Source of the DNA: Opeltia flavorubescens
Taxonomy: Eukaryota > Ascomycota > Lecanoromycetes > Teloschistales > Teloschistaceae
Assembly: GCA_000442125.1 (NCBI GenBank)
Contig: KE546965.1
Coordinates: 434,001 to 498,000 of the forward strand
Direction: 5' to 3'
DNA: 64,000 nucleotides
The position numbers and the translations under genes were made by a program. The first letter of the stretch is position 1. Every line of letters begins with the position of its first letter. Below are positions 12,701 through 24,295 of this stretch, piece after piece. Under the pieces are notes generated by a model, which saw only the letters and a list, made by a program, of their open reading frames with translations, was not told the origin of the DNA and did not search any database.

Positions 12701-14784
12701 TACTAGTCAGCCGGCACTCGTACCCTGGACTGCAGCCTGCAGCTTTGCTGTACGAGCGACGTCGATATGAGCAGAAGCGGACGTAGCTTATTTCAATCTT
12801 CCTCCAAAATCCCTCAACTGGCCTGGCCTTTGATCAAAAGGAGCCATGTTTATGTGAAAACCCCGTCCGTCGGTCGCGTTAGGCAATCAGGGTCAACTCA
12901 GAGAAGATTACCCCCTTTTATCACTGCGCGGATATGCATCATGTCCGGCTCCCCTCTGACAGCAGGCCCGGTTTGGTATCGCTGGAAAAGTGATAAATGA
13001 GAATTGCTTTTTCCTACAGCCCTTGTGATTGGATGCAATGCAGCATTAGGATGATTTTCCCCGGACCTTTTCCGACCAAGTCTCATGCGACCAACTGCAC
13101 CTCCCCGTCTTGTGGACCCTTTCTGACAGACAAGTCCTCTCGAAAACGGAGAGCACTTTGACGTCTGCCAATCGTCCCATGCATGGTCCGAACGCCAACA
13201 TCAATCACGTGAATACACCATCCAATATGAACCCTTTCATCAGTCGCTGCTGTGGATTTATTGCTGTAGATCTGCTGCAGGTGTGCCGTTACGAGTTTGC
13301 CAATGGCAGTCATAAGATGTCAATCTGAATAAGAAATTTGGTGCTGTGTAAGCGGACTCGGTTGACTCGAGGATTCGGAGGATGTGTAAGCGAGCAAACG
13401 CCGCAAGCACCGTCCGTCAGACGTCGAGAGGCGTGGTCCCAAAGGCGGACGGATCAGGAAGTCGGTAAGGGGCATCTTGCCTACCAAATCCCGGGAGCCC
13501 GTATGCATGAAGGCTGCTTCCTGGGCCGGTACCGGTGATCCCTTCCATCACCCCATATCTCTTGCCGATCATGCCCAGCCAGTGGTACACCTAGGCCTGC
13601 GTTGTCGATCAGCCGGGAAGCCAATCGCCCTAAACCTTGGACCGCTTTATTGCAATCTTAGTTCCTAGATCCAATGTCCATGTCCTGTGCCAGCACACCG
13701 AGCGATCCACCACGCGTGGGCTGCTCATCAATCGTTTAGACTTCTGAGGCTCGAGCTTTGGGTTGGTCATTTTCAAGTGACCCTCCATCTTTTCACGTGT
13801 TCGTAGGATCTTCTGGATCGTCCATGGATTCCTTTCTCGGATTAGCACTAGGACCATCCCATCCCATTTCCAGGCTACAGGGCTACAGGAGGCCCGCGCC
13901 GTCATTCCTCGCCTGAAGAGTTTTCCTCCCCCCTGAGTGGGCGTTCGAAGTCCTGTGATTGCATTCCTAGCGGTGAACACTCGCACGGGACGAGCTAGCT
14001 AGCGCAAGGATAAGGTAGGGATAATTGGCGTCAAGATTCGACTGTACCGTCACTTTCACTTTCCAGGTGGCGCTTGAGCAATTCTCGACCATGGTCGTCT
14101 CTTCAGGAACCTAAAAGGCATTGTTGTGTAACCGAGATCCTGCCTAGGGTCCCGAAGACGTGCTTCTGGGTTCTTTAGCTCCCTTTAAATTTGAACGTTC
14201 TTTAGTACAACCAGACGAAGCTTTCGTCAACACGCCAGATCCCACCATCGGTGCTCGTCTCTCTGATACCTCCAGCCCGCTTTAGCGTTGGGCAATCCCA
14301 AGCCGGAACATACTTGGTTACGAGCCATCTGAAATAGAAGGGAAGCGAGTGTCTGAGTAGGTAGCACACATCGGCCAGCAGGAGCCAAGGACCACGAGCC
14401 AGCAGATGGTGATCCGCAGCCGCTACTGCCATGTGCCTGATCGTCAACAGCTTACTTTGACCACCCTAGTACCTCCTGCTGTTTCGAGAGCTTCCTGCGT
14501 CCAAGGAGGCCAAGGGAGAGGCGAGGGGGGTCCTGGTCCCCAGTATCGACGTCTGTGATTAGCACTGACATTATTGTGTCTGGCCCTTGTAAGCATGCTT
14601 TTTTCGTGGTCCGTGTTTGCTTGCGATCGTCATTCATTATTATTGCAATCCATGGTTGCTGTGTAAATGTAGAAATCTTCGTGCAAAAGGAATGTGTGGA
14701 CAGACGAAGCAGCTGGCCTGGTCTTGTTCTGTCGTTGTTTTGTTTTGTCACTATTTTGCTGACTGAGAGGGTGGCGGTGAAGAT
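9704..14784. other. 5.1-kb gene-poor interval
   Basis: No ORF here shows a recognisable family motif or joins to a neighbour with good splice signals; the longest is about 118 codons and looks random. It lies upstream of the FlbC-like regulator, so a long regulatory region or untranslated leader is possible. A CT/TG-rich stretch (14720-14760) sits just before its ATG. No tRNA, repeat array or transposon seen. Confidence 0.45.
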
Positions 14785-15979
14785 ATGAATCTTTCCAATC
14801 TGTTACACCAGCAACATCCACATCCACATCCAACCTCATATCCAAGACCACATTCAAGTCGCTCCTATTTTGATTCCTTTCAAGCGAATTCTCCTCCATC
14901 TTCCAGCCATCTTGGTCACCGGAATATGGCATCTGCCCTAACAGCGAACCAGTATCGAGGTCCACAATCAGTATTCGCTCAAGCCCCTCATCATCCGCCA
15001 TCACCTCCAATCGAGGACTTCCATAGCAAGTGCACTCTCCCATCAATCCAAAGTCTCATCGGTGTCATGGCCGAAAGCCCTGCAACAGATGCCGGACAGC
15101 AGCGTAAGTCCCTTTTCTGACCCTCAGCGAGTCCCCAACGAGGCACCTGATTTACTCGATATAGCAGAAACAGAACGACAACCCTCAATACCCTCGCCAC
15201 CAAATCAACCGGGAACACAGCACGCAGACAATCATCCACAGACCTACGGTCAACCTCCAGTGAGCAACCCTCAAGCGCTGCCACCAACGCCTCCACTCAG
15301 GTCTTATGTCGGTTTTGACGCGTCCCACCAGTCTCCTTCGGCAACGTCCTCACGGTCCTCTGCTGCTCCCGCTGGGCCGTACTATGGCGCTGCAAACATG
15401 AGCAACACTACCGATTCACAACTGGAGCGCCAGCCTCCACCACCAACCACTCATCCAGGACAAGCTCCCATGGCGCCAGCGTCGGAGCCTTCGTACCATA
15501 ATTCGCCATACCCACCTTCACCTACTGATGCCACCACGTACGCTTATCCACCACCAGCTCATGTGGCGACAGCACCACCTCCGATGTATTATCAGCGTCC
15601 GTTGCCCACCAACTTTCCTCCCCCTCCGCCAGCACCTGCGCCTGTGCCTATGGACCCAGCAATTTCGAATTCCCGACAGGAGCACTCACCTATTGAACAG
15701 GGCAGCAGTCCTTGGCAACATCAGCATCAACATCACCACTACATTTCACCATCTTCCTCAGCAGCACTTTCTGGTCAGCCTCAAGATCGATACGTTTGTC
15801 AAACCTGTAACAAGGCATTTTCAAGGCCATCGAGTCTGCGAATACATAGTCACTCCCATACGGGAGAGAAACCATTCAAATGTCCGCACCCGGGATGTGG
15901 CAAAGCTTTCAGTGTAAGAAGCAATATGAAAAGACACGAACGAGGGTGCCACTCTGGCTCAGAACCGGGCGAAACCTAA
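14785..15979 (+). CDS. flbC: C2H2 zinc-finger transcription factor, FlbC-like
   Basis: Two exons, 14785-15103 and 15165-15979, with a 61-bp intron (GTAAGT ... CTGAT ... ATATAG) give 377 aa. The first 300 residues are rich in Pro, Ser, Gln and His, with a short conserved-looking LPSIQSLIG motif. The C-terminus carries two fingers: C-x2-C-x12-H-x3-H in YVCQTCNKAF...HSHSH and C-x4-C-x12-H-x4-H in FKCPHPGCGKAF...HERGCH, joined by the HTGEKPFK linker. In Aspergillus FlbC acts upstream of brlA in conidiation; its fingers are very similar as far as I recall. The role in this species is inferred. An internal ATG at 14926 is an alternative start. Large flanking intergenic spaces fit a developmentally regulated gene. 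Confidence 0.8.
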
Positions 15980-18900
15980 CCCAGACAGCATTGCTCCGGC
16001 ATTGATACATTGCGATTCTCACAGCACGAAGAAACTCGATAAGTAAATGAGGGATTTATCTCAAGCCAGTCTTCCGCCATCTGGACTGCTTGCGACTGTG
16101 CTCCTTTTTTTCAATTCAATACCCCTCGAATGAAGTTTGGCGTTGATAATGACGTTTATTGAGTGGCCCAGAGATTACCCGGATGGAGTAAAAGGAAGGC
16201 GAAAAGTCATCTGGGCAAAAATTGTATTCACACATAACCGAGGGCACAGGCTTATTGGCCCGGACCGGGTAACAGTCACGAGATGGAAGATATCTCTACA
16301 AGGACTACTTGGTGTTGGTTTGAAGTATGGAAAAGAGGCTATGATGGAGAGATCTTTAAATTGATTATGCATTCATGACTACGGATCAAGGTCGAACCCA
16401 GTGGTGTGATTTCATTCTTCCGGGTACTCGAAGCGAGGACATCCGGCGGTATACGGAAGGATCGCACTCTATCACAACGTCCTGCTTTCACCTTCTACCA
16501 GCTGGTCATGCTTCATGCTCATCCAAATGCCTCTTTGTTACGTGCGTGCGTGCTTTCTTTCTTATTCGCTTGCTTTCACATGACAATCCAGGAATCCTAA
16601 TTGCTTAACTTCTTGACTGCTAACTACAGCTTTCAAAGGTCCTGATACCGATACACGGAGGCTAGCAGTTCTTCAACCGCAAACCTGGTAGCAGCTCAGT
16701 AAGTCAGGCTTCCACACTACTCATAGAGTATCCTTCCTATTGTAAAAAGCATCAAGCTATTGAACGATCTCCACCCTCCGAGGTGACCTTTTACCACGGC
16801 TGTCCTCGTTGCAAAGTTACCATCTCTCCAATTCCACAATGTTCGAAATTGACTCGCAGACCATTTTAATTTTCCATTGGTCGACCTTACACCATTAGAA
16901 CTCCTCGACACTTCCTGTTCCAGCAGGTCATTTGGACCCAGTCGCCTATATCATGCGTTTTGGCTTCAGCCATAGTTTGTCCAATTGCTGAACTATGAGA
17001 CTAAAAGCCACCACAGAACCGGGTTATTTTTCAGATCTTGATCGAGAGCAATGACCAGGATCTTCACAATAACCTCCCTTTGAAAGAGCAATCTCAGGCC
17101 CCAATTCGCTATGACTGTCTTCCTCGTTTCCCACATAACCGAGCGAAAAAATATCACATCCTGAGTACCTTTTCCGCAAGATTCTTAAAGTGCTCTCCTA
17201 TGATGACCTGTCTACGTGATATATGTCGCTTCCTAGTACCAAAAGCTGCATTGTGTGATTTTTCCTGGCGATCGAGATCCTAGGAACGAGGTAGTCTTTC
17301 ATGTCATTTTCTATTGTTTCATTACACCCCTCTTGGTTTTCTACCTGTCCGATTGAATTACTACTACCTCTACAAAGGGTTAAAGATTTTGAAGAGGGCT
17401 TTAGCTCGCCTCGAAACCCCCGAACAAATAATGTGAAGAGAAAACAGACCCTAACTCAACCACATCAGATTCCTCATTCCTCCCAATAGCTGCACTCGAC
17501 CGCAACCAAAAATTATTACTCCAATCTACTATAAGTGCCCCAGACTCTCTACATGCACAGTTCCTCTTGACGAACGGACCAGATGACCACCCGAGCAACT
17601 ATTCATTGGACCGAATCAGCTCTCTTGTCCCTCCCTACCGTATCACCGCATCGACACGTTGACACAATCGAGATATCGAATTCTAGAGGCGCAGGCACGC
17701 TCTAGGAAAACCCTCCAAGGGGCCCAAAGGATAATGCTTGATTAGGGCGGTGGTTGTATCAACTGATATCATTTCAGGGAAGAAACATCCGCTCATGCAA
17801 ACTCGGAATTCGAATGGAGGAACAATGGGCTTCTAATATCCATCGGTATAGAAAAGAATTGGAGCTGGACTACGGAGGTTTGATGTTGGGGATAGATTGG
17901 AAGTAGATTGGGGGGCTATCTGGATATTAAGATTTGGTGTGAGGGCAGTATGTGGTGGATGGATGGCTCTCGAATTGGGAATTACGGGGACTGTGTGGGA
18001 GAAGGATGTCAAGTTGTGAGGATGAGGTTGGAAGGGACTTCTTTACAGGGTGCTTGGTCCTTGTGGGCATGAGGGAAGGGGATTGAAGAGGGTGGTGTTG
18101 AGAAAGACTGATGAGAAGGCTGATGGAAAGGTGAGATCAGAGTGGGCGAGAAAACACAGTGATGGCGATCAATATTATCGTCGAAGCCTTAGTCATTTCC
18201 TGGAGAATTTCTGTAAGAAGAGAGAAGTCGTGAATGGCAAGACGAAGATGGTAGACAGCAGTTTGGCCGAGTACAATCGACATGATGCAATGGTAGAATT
18301 CCGAGTATGCGACATGAATTGACCTTCATTCCCCGAATGCAAAGCCAACATCCCCCCCTCTCTGCAAGGTCACTTCCCTGCAAATCATCGCCCCTACTGA
18401 CTCTTCTCCCCTCCTCCTGCCACCTCCAAACCCCCACGCATGCAAAAATCTTAGGTAGTCGGGTTCGGGTTCATCTAACAATAACCGCATCAGCGAACAG
18501 TCACGCCAGACACCGTAGAGCATATCTTCTCAACGTTGTCGATGACATACCTTCCTCTTCCCGCCCGTCATCGTGACATTCACGAACCGCCGGGTGTATG
18601 TTATTCTCTTCTTCGCCCGACCCTTGGGTGTCTTCTTCTTCTCTTGAGGCTCGACCTATTTATACCCAAAACGACCCATCAGCACCAAAATCCACTTCTT
18701 GCTAAAAGTTTCTCATTGTAAAATATTCGGGTATAGCTTTGCGAGGGAAGGAAATGCTGAGGTAAAGAGCGGGGACATCGGTGTAGTTTGGTCGCATGCA
18801 TACCTTTGGTGTTTGCGATTTGACTTTTCCAGCACGAGCGAGGGAACCGTGGACTTTACCCATGATTGCGGGGGCTGATGACTTGGTTTCTGATGTGTTT

Positions 18901-19773
18901 TACGAGCTTGCCTTTGGCTGATTCGGAGTCTGCTGCGGTGGCGAGGAAAAGAGTTAGTCCTGGTCTTCGATATTATGGCCTTGCTCAAGGATGGACAGAT
19001 TTTGAGATGATGGATACGTACACAGCTGTTATAAGGCGATCAAGACTTTGTCGGATGATTGTATATGTTGTCGTAAAGTGAGTCAAACCTTTGATAGTGG
19101 AAGGAATCCCGTTAGCGGTGGGATTGATTAATCAGCATCGTAGGGTTAGCCCTCAGTATTCAAAATGGTGAAAATAGGGGCTTTGTGACAGCTTCTTGGT
19201 GTAGCTATTCCCAATTAACGATTTGTCACGCATATCTTTACAAGATGAATAAGACAATGATACGGCTGTGACATAGAACTTTGATGATGCTATGAAGAGG
19301 GGTCTAGCCATTGGTGGAAGGTGGTGGTTATATGGACGAGTGACCGACGCCATTTCCTGACGATGGCCTAGCACAGGCACCACAGCATTCACCATGCATG
19401 TTATTTGCGTTGCGATCTTGACGATAACATGCCTTGAGCGCCATAAGCTGTAAGGGTCAAAAGCAGCTCACCAGTAGCAGTACTTTTCGAAGATAAGGAG
19501 CAAATCAATGACACATAACTGACCCGTGTAACATATCGAACCGATTAATACATACATTGTGCTATGCGACGGAAAATTGAACAAGTAACAAATGTAAGCA
19601 AGAACTCTACAATGGGGGTATACTATCGCTGCCGGGCTTGCGCCTCCTGTCTAGGGGTATCAAGCTCGTCAATCGTATGAAACCAGTGGGGAAAACGTCC
19701 AAACCTCCAAATTACCTGTACATCTCTCCATTTTGTTTTTCAATAACTTCAAAAAGTTTCCTGCAGCACGACC
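15980..19773. other. 3.8-kb gene-poor interval
   Basis: Downstream of the FlbC-like gene and beyond the 3' end of the small coiled-coil gene. ORFs are all under about 90 codons and without family signal. I see no structured RNA or repeat that I could support. Confidence 0.45.
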
Positions 19774-20421
19774 TCACCGCCGCGCACCACGACTATCCAT
19801 CTTCCTTTCCAACCCTTCGACTCGTGCTCTGAAACCTTTAACGATGTCCCGGATGTGTCGCACTTTGTCAAACTCGGTCTCCAGCTCATCGATCTGTCGA
19901 ATAATCGCATGGAAGCGGGCGATTTCGGCGTCCGCGGCAGCCATCGCATTGCCTGCACGTGATGACTGATTCATGGTGGATATTTGGGTCTGCGCGGTGA
20001 GCTATAGAGAAAGGCGGATTAGCATTAATTCCGGAAAGATCGATCCGTGGGTAAAGCATAGGGAAACGGGGCTGTTGAGCCCGTGGATAGACAAAATACG
20101 GGACGCTTCGCTGGAGGATTTGCTCTGACGTACCTGTTCGACGCGATTCTGGATGGCTGCCATTAGTCGTTCAAAGTGCTGTCCTAGAACAGCGAGACTT
20201 CCTGGGTCGAGCACCAGCCTGCCATGGCCAGAAGAGGCAGCACTCGCAGCGCGCGAGGTGCTTGCAGAGGTCCGAGCATGTCCGCGCCCGCGCGTCGAGG
20301 AAGAGTGTGCGTAAGCTTGATTTTGTAGAGCGAGCTGTTGGTGCTGCCGAAGAATCTGGATCTCTGAGCTGGAGAGACCAAGTTGTGTGTCGGGGACTGA
20401 GGAGGGAAGGGCGGAGGTCAT
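19774..20421 (-). CDS. Small coiled-coil protein, BLOC-1 subunit Cnl1/cappuccino-like
   Basis: Two exons, 20421-20134 and 20001-19774, split by a 132-bp intron (GTACGT ... CTATAG), phase 0, giving 171 aa. The N-terminal half is Ser/Ala/Gln-rich. The C-terminal half is helical with a heptad pattern: LDPGSLAVLGQHFERLMAAI, then DAEIARFHAIIRQIDELETE and FDKVRHIRDIVKGFRARVE. The E/D-L-E-x2-x-K-x-R-x-I-x-D-x3-x-F-x-x-R order resembles the C-terminal half of yeast Cnl1, a BLOC-1 subunit that acts at endosomes. I assign this from memory of the pattern only. The ATG at 20421 is the first in-frame ATG; a GTG-started extension upstream is not used. Confidence 0.65.
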
Positions 20422-22824
20422 GAAGACTGTCGCGCTGCTTCTCACATGGTCGGAGGAGAGGGAGAGAAGTGGGCTTTATTGCGGGGAGAGTCGGAGATCT
20501 GGAGGGGTGTTGGTAGGAGGTGGTGTAGAGTTTGTGTGGAGGTGGTGTTGCAATGGAGCTTACTTTTTGGGTAGCTATCGGGCAGCTGGAGTGGAGTGCA
20601 GGAAGAATTCTGGATTGGCTCTCATCGTGCATGAGGCGAACCATAGACTGACTAGAGGCTATCCCTGCTTTGGTATAGCTTCAAGCTTTGGTCGAGACCG
20701 CGTGAACGCCGCACTTCTTCCAGCGGAGAGAAATCTTGGGGTAGATATCCATTACACTTCAAATCTTCCGATAAGTCAATCTGAACGACTTCACGTGCGC
20801 GCAAATCCGTGAATAACATAGCCTCCCTAATTAATTCATTCGAGTGACATGTACCTGGGCCGTGGAAAAATGGGGAAAAAAGCAAGAACTTGAAGTCATG
20901 CACCTTCCTAACGTTGAATTGATTCCACGACTGAAGTCATGAGACCAAGTCCATCGCGCTGGATCTTTCAATTTTACCCAAAACACGAAATTGTGTCTGC
21001 AGCATCAAGACTGACCACTTAGATACCCTCCTCTTCGTCTAGCCAATGGGACTCCCGGTCTGACAGCTGTTTTTATTCCAGGTCGGCCTCGTACTATCTT
21101 GTGTCCCAATGCCATCAACGTTATGATCTTGGAGTAATATCCAAATTCAGGCAATGCGAATTAAGATTTGAGGGACTCGATACGCTCAGACAGCCATTTT
21201 CGGTGGCGGGCTACGACGGTAATGGTCTCCTAAGGACGTTCTTGGAATCCTAAAGGTCTAGGGACCTTTGCCCACAACGTTCGGACATGGTTCTCCCTTT
21301 CCTTATTTACATGATCCTCTTGTTTCATCCTTCTTCTTTTTTTGGCTTCGGTTTGTTCAGTGCCGAAAGCGTTCATTTTGTTCACGGATTCCGTAATAGT
21401 AAAGAAACGGCCTACGAGTTTCGGCTTCAATAGATTAGAATCCTTGCGCTATGACATCCAGAAACATGTTGTTGTACTGGAAGCGCATCTCGGAAGAATT
21501 GGATTGTAAGGTAGGATGAATGGGAATTGGCCACCGGCCACGCTAGTTATCGGAATCTAAGGTACTTGCCATAGACCGTTGTCTCATAATTGTTTCCCCA
21601 ACACACATATCATTTTGTAGCTCGATTCTATTCATAGGATCGATCTCCAGTTGCCACGTCAGACTCTGTCTAGTTATAGTTCAAATTACTCAGGGGCAAA
21701 CACTCTGAAGCACTATACCAGGCATAAAACGCCCGTGGCATGTTGAACCCTGGCTATCAAACGGTTGCCAGATTTCGTGGGAGCGAATTATACTGCAAAT
21801 CGGATATATTATTGTATTAGTGTCTCACACATCGATAGATCGAGATGGCCCGTGGGTCTTGCTGTCAAAATGAAGGCAGATTTCAGGTAGTAATGTTCAG
21901 GCCGAACAGCAGGACCGTGAAAAAAGTCATTTCCGATGCGTATGGGGTAATCGACGAAGCGAGCCCGTACATGAGACGTTGTGCCTTGAGATGAATGTGC
22001 GACAAGGGCCGAGCGGTAACAGCCAAGGCAGCTCGATAAGGGAAAATAGGACCAAGACATCTAGGATGATCCCCCAGCAATGCTTTCCAGACGCTATATG
22101 TCAGAGAGTAAACTCGTGTTAGAGACCTGGTGGGGAGAATGCTGGAAGGCCTACTCGACAAATCTTTGAGGCTTTGAAGCAGTATTGATTGCTTCGATCA
22201 CGAGCTCGTACACCACTTCAGGGTACCATGCGGAATTCAACTTGAAAATAAGTTCACTACTATCAACGAGAAGGCAAATGCTATAGAATGGAACATGCCA
22301 GTCTCAATTGCCGTCTCCTTTCTTATATCCGCGTATTGCCGCGATATGTCTCTGCAACACACCTAGTGCTTAGGCTCTGGTGAGAATTGGACACCCGACA
22401 TGAGAGAACGTCGACAGCAATTTCTTAGCTGCTAGATAGCGATAGATGTACGTATGTAAGGTTGTGCCAAATAATGTAGAGCCATCAAGGCGTCTCCATG
22501 CTCTTCAAAAAATAATTTACACCATTGAAGTGAAATGATCGCAGATGCCCTGAAAAGGGTTCAACGCCGTGGAGGATATCATACACTGACTTGCACTGCG
22601 ATCTTTGTTTTGCACCATCCCAATGCCGCTCACTCTAGCAAATCATCCTCTCAGCAGGCGGGCGATGCAATGTGGAAACCCAACATACCTGCTGCTGATC
22701 ACATCAACGTATATGAAAGCGAACGAGAAACCGCTGGAGTAAGACCTCGCCTAGACTGATGCTCGTAGCCCTATATTCGCGAAATGAAATTCGAATCGTC
22801 GTATACTTCGTAAAAGCTCGGCAA
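20422..22824. other. 2.4-kb intergenic, nothing recognised
   Basis: Promoter side of the Cnl1-like gene and 3' side of the Zn2Cys6 gene. Only short ORFs without family motifs. Confidence 0.45.
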
Positions 22825-24295
22825 TCAACCCACGCTTGTGAAGACGGCACCAGAAACGTCGTTGAACGAGGGCCCGACTTCCTCTTCTTGGACCTTGGCA
22901 AGCGGTGCTGGTTCTGAATACCATGTGCTGTATTCGGGCGCTTTGCTGAGGGCAGAGTGACCGGGCAAAGTGTTCCACGCCGGGGAAACAAAGTGACTCA
23001 TTGGTTGACTCGTCACCGTTGCTGTCAGAGGCGGTGTCGACACTTCGCAAAGAGAGTTATTCTTGGAACTCTCAGAGCTTGCTTGGAGTGAAGGAGGGTA
23101 CAGCTCCGATGGCCGGCGCCGGTAGTCCATGGACACAGACGATGGGTACGGATTCGGGTAGCCATGCGATAAATCTTCCACCTGTCCAAAGGACATGGAA
23201 CGCGGAGCCACTGGCCATCCATGATCCTCTCGAGGCGAAGTAAACCCTGCAAAATTTGCCCGAGACTCGAACTGGTGATGAGCAACTGAGTTAGGAGGAC
23301 CAGAGAATTGCGAATAAGCCGGAGTCATGGGCGAATCACCCATTCGCCAGTAAGAATGGGAAGGATCTTCTGGAGTTGAATGCCCCGCAGAAGTAGGGCC
23401 ATGTTCGTAAAAAGGAGACTCCCAATATGAACGATCGGGATGGTAACTAAATTCATATGTTCGAGAGTTGTCTGAAGCGGCTCCTTATCAGCCAAGATGT
23501 ACAGCTGGACAACCGGAGGCGCTACTTACTTCTTCTCGAGGGCGAGGAGGTGGTTGCATTTATTGAGGCTGCTGAAGGTGGATAATCTTGAGTGGAAACG
23601 GGTAGTGGATGGAATTGAGAGAATTGGTCGATTACTGGTCCTCCTGCTAAAGCGGGCGAAGACGACGAGGATGCGGATGTCTCTCCAGACCCAGCTTTCG
23701 AACCAGTTCGTGGCCGTCGGTCTAATGGAGGCTGCTGGTCCACAGGGAAGAAACAACATTCCTTCTTCAAACGTATGCAATTCGAACAGCGATTCTGAGG
23801 ATCATCGAGGGCCAGCAAACACCGTATCTTACGTCGCCTGCAGTGACCTACTCATCGGATAAGCCATGTTCACTCATGAGCCGAGTGACTACACATACCG
23901 CACGCTACAGAGGTTCGATGGTAACCAAGCTTGTTGCGCCTCTTGTCCGCCATCGACATAGCACTTTCCCCAGTGACAAGGCCTCGGACGTTGGGGGTGG
24001 ATGCGGACCTCTTCAGGGACGACATCATAGAACCTTTCGACGACCTCCGGCGACGCGCAGCAGCGAGGGACGCTGATGCACGAGACATGGGTTGCTGTGA
24101 CGGTACTGAGCCAAGATCGGTATAATCGAATGGCGATATTGGATCTGCTGCACTCCCCATAGGCGATGGAGGTACTTGATCCGACGCTGACGCCATGGGA
24201 GGATTCTTTATTATATTATCACCCTCGTCAACGTTAAGCTTGGCCCGGATATCAATCTTCAGTTTCAGTCTACTACGGCATTTCCCCGCAGCCAT
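22825..24295 (-). CDS. Zn2Cys6 transcription factor
   Basis: Three exons: 24295-23899, 23847-23530 and 23471-22825, introns 51 and 58 bp, 453 aa from ATG 24295. The binuclear zinc cluster is split by the first intron and rebuilt as ACGHCRRRKIRC ... CSNCIRLKKEC, spacing C-x2-C-x6-C-x10-C-x2-C-x6-C. It is preceded by basic KRRNKLGYHRTSV and followed by an FFPVDQQPP block. The rest is Ser/Pro-rich with aromatic blocks (SYWESPFYEHGPTSAG, SHSYWRMGDSPMTPAYSQF); no fungal-specific middle homology region is evident. It should bind DNA in the nucleus; its targets are unknown. The N-terminus is uncertain: ATG 24196 (MASASDQ) may be the true start, and an upstream reading frame near 24390-24300 could be an extra exon. 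Confidence 0.85.

Noticed and set aside
20171-20644. 157-codon minus ORF overlapping the Cnl1-like gene
   Set aside because: Wrong frame relative to the conserved coiled coil; shadow.
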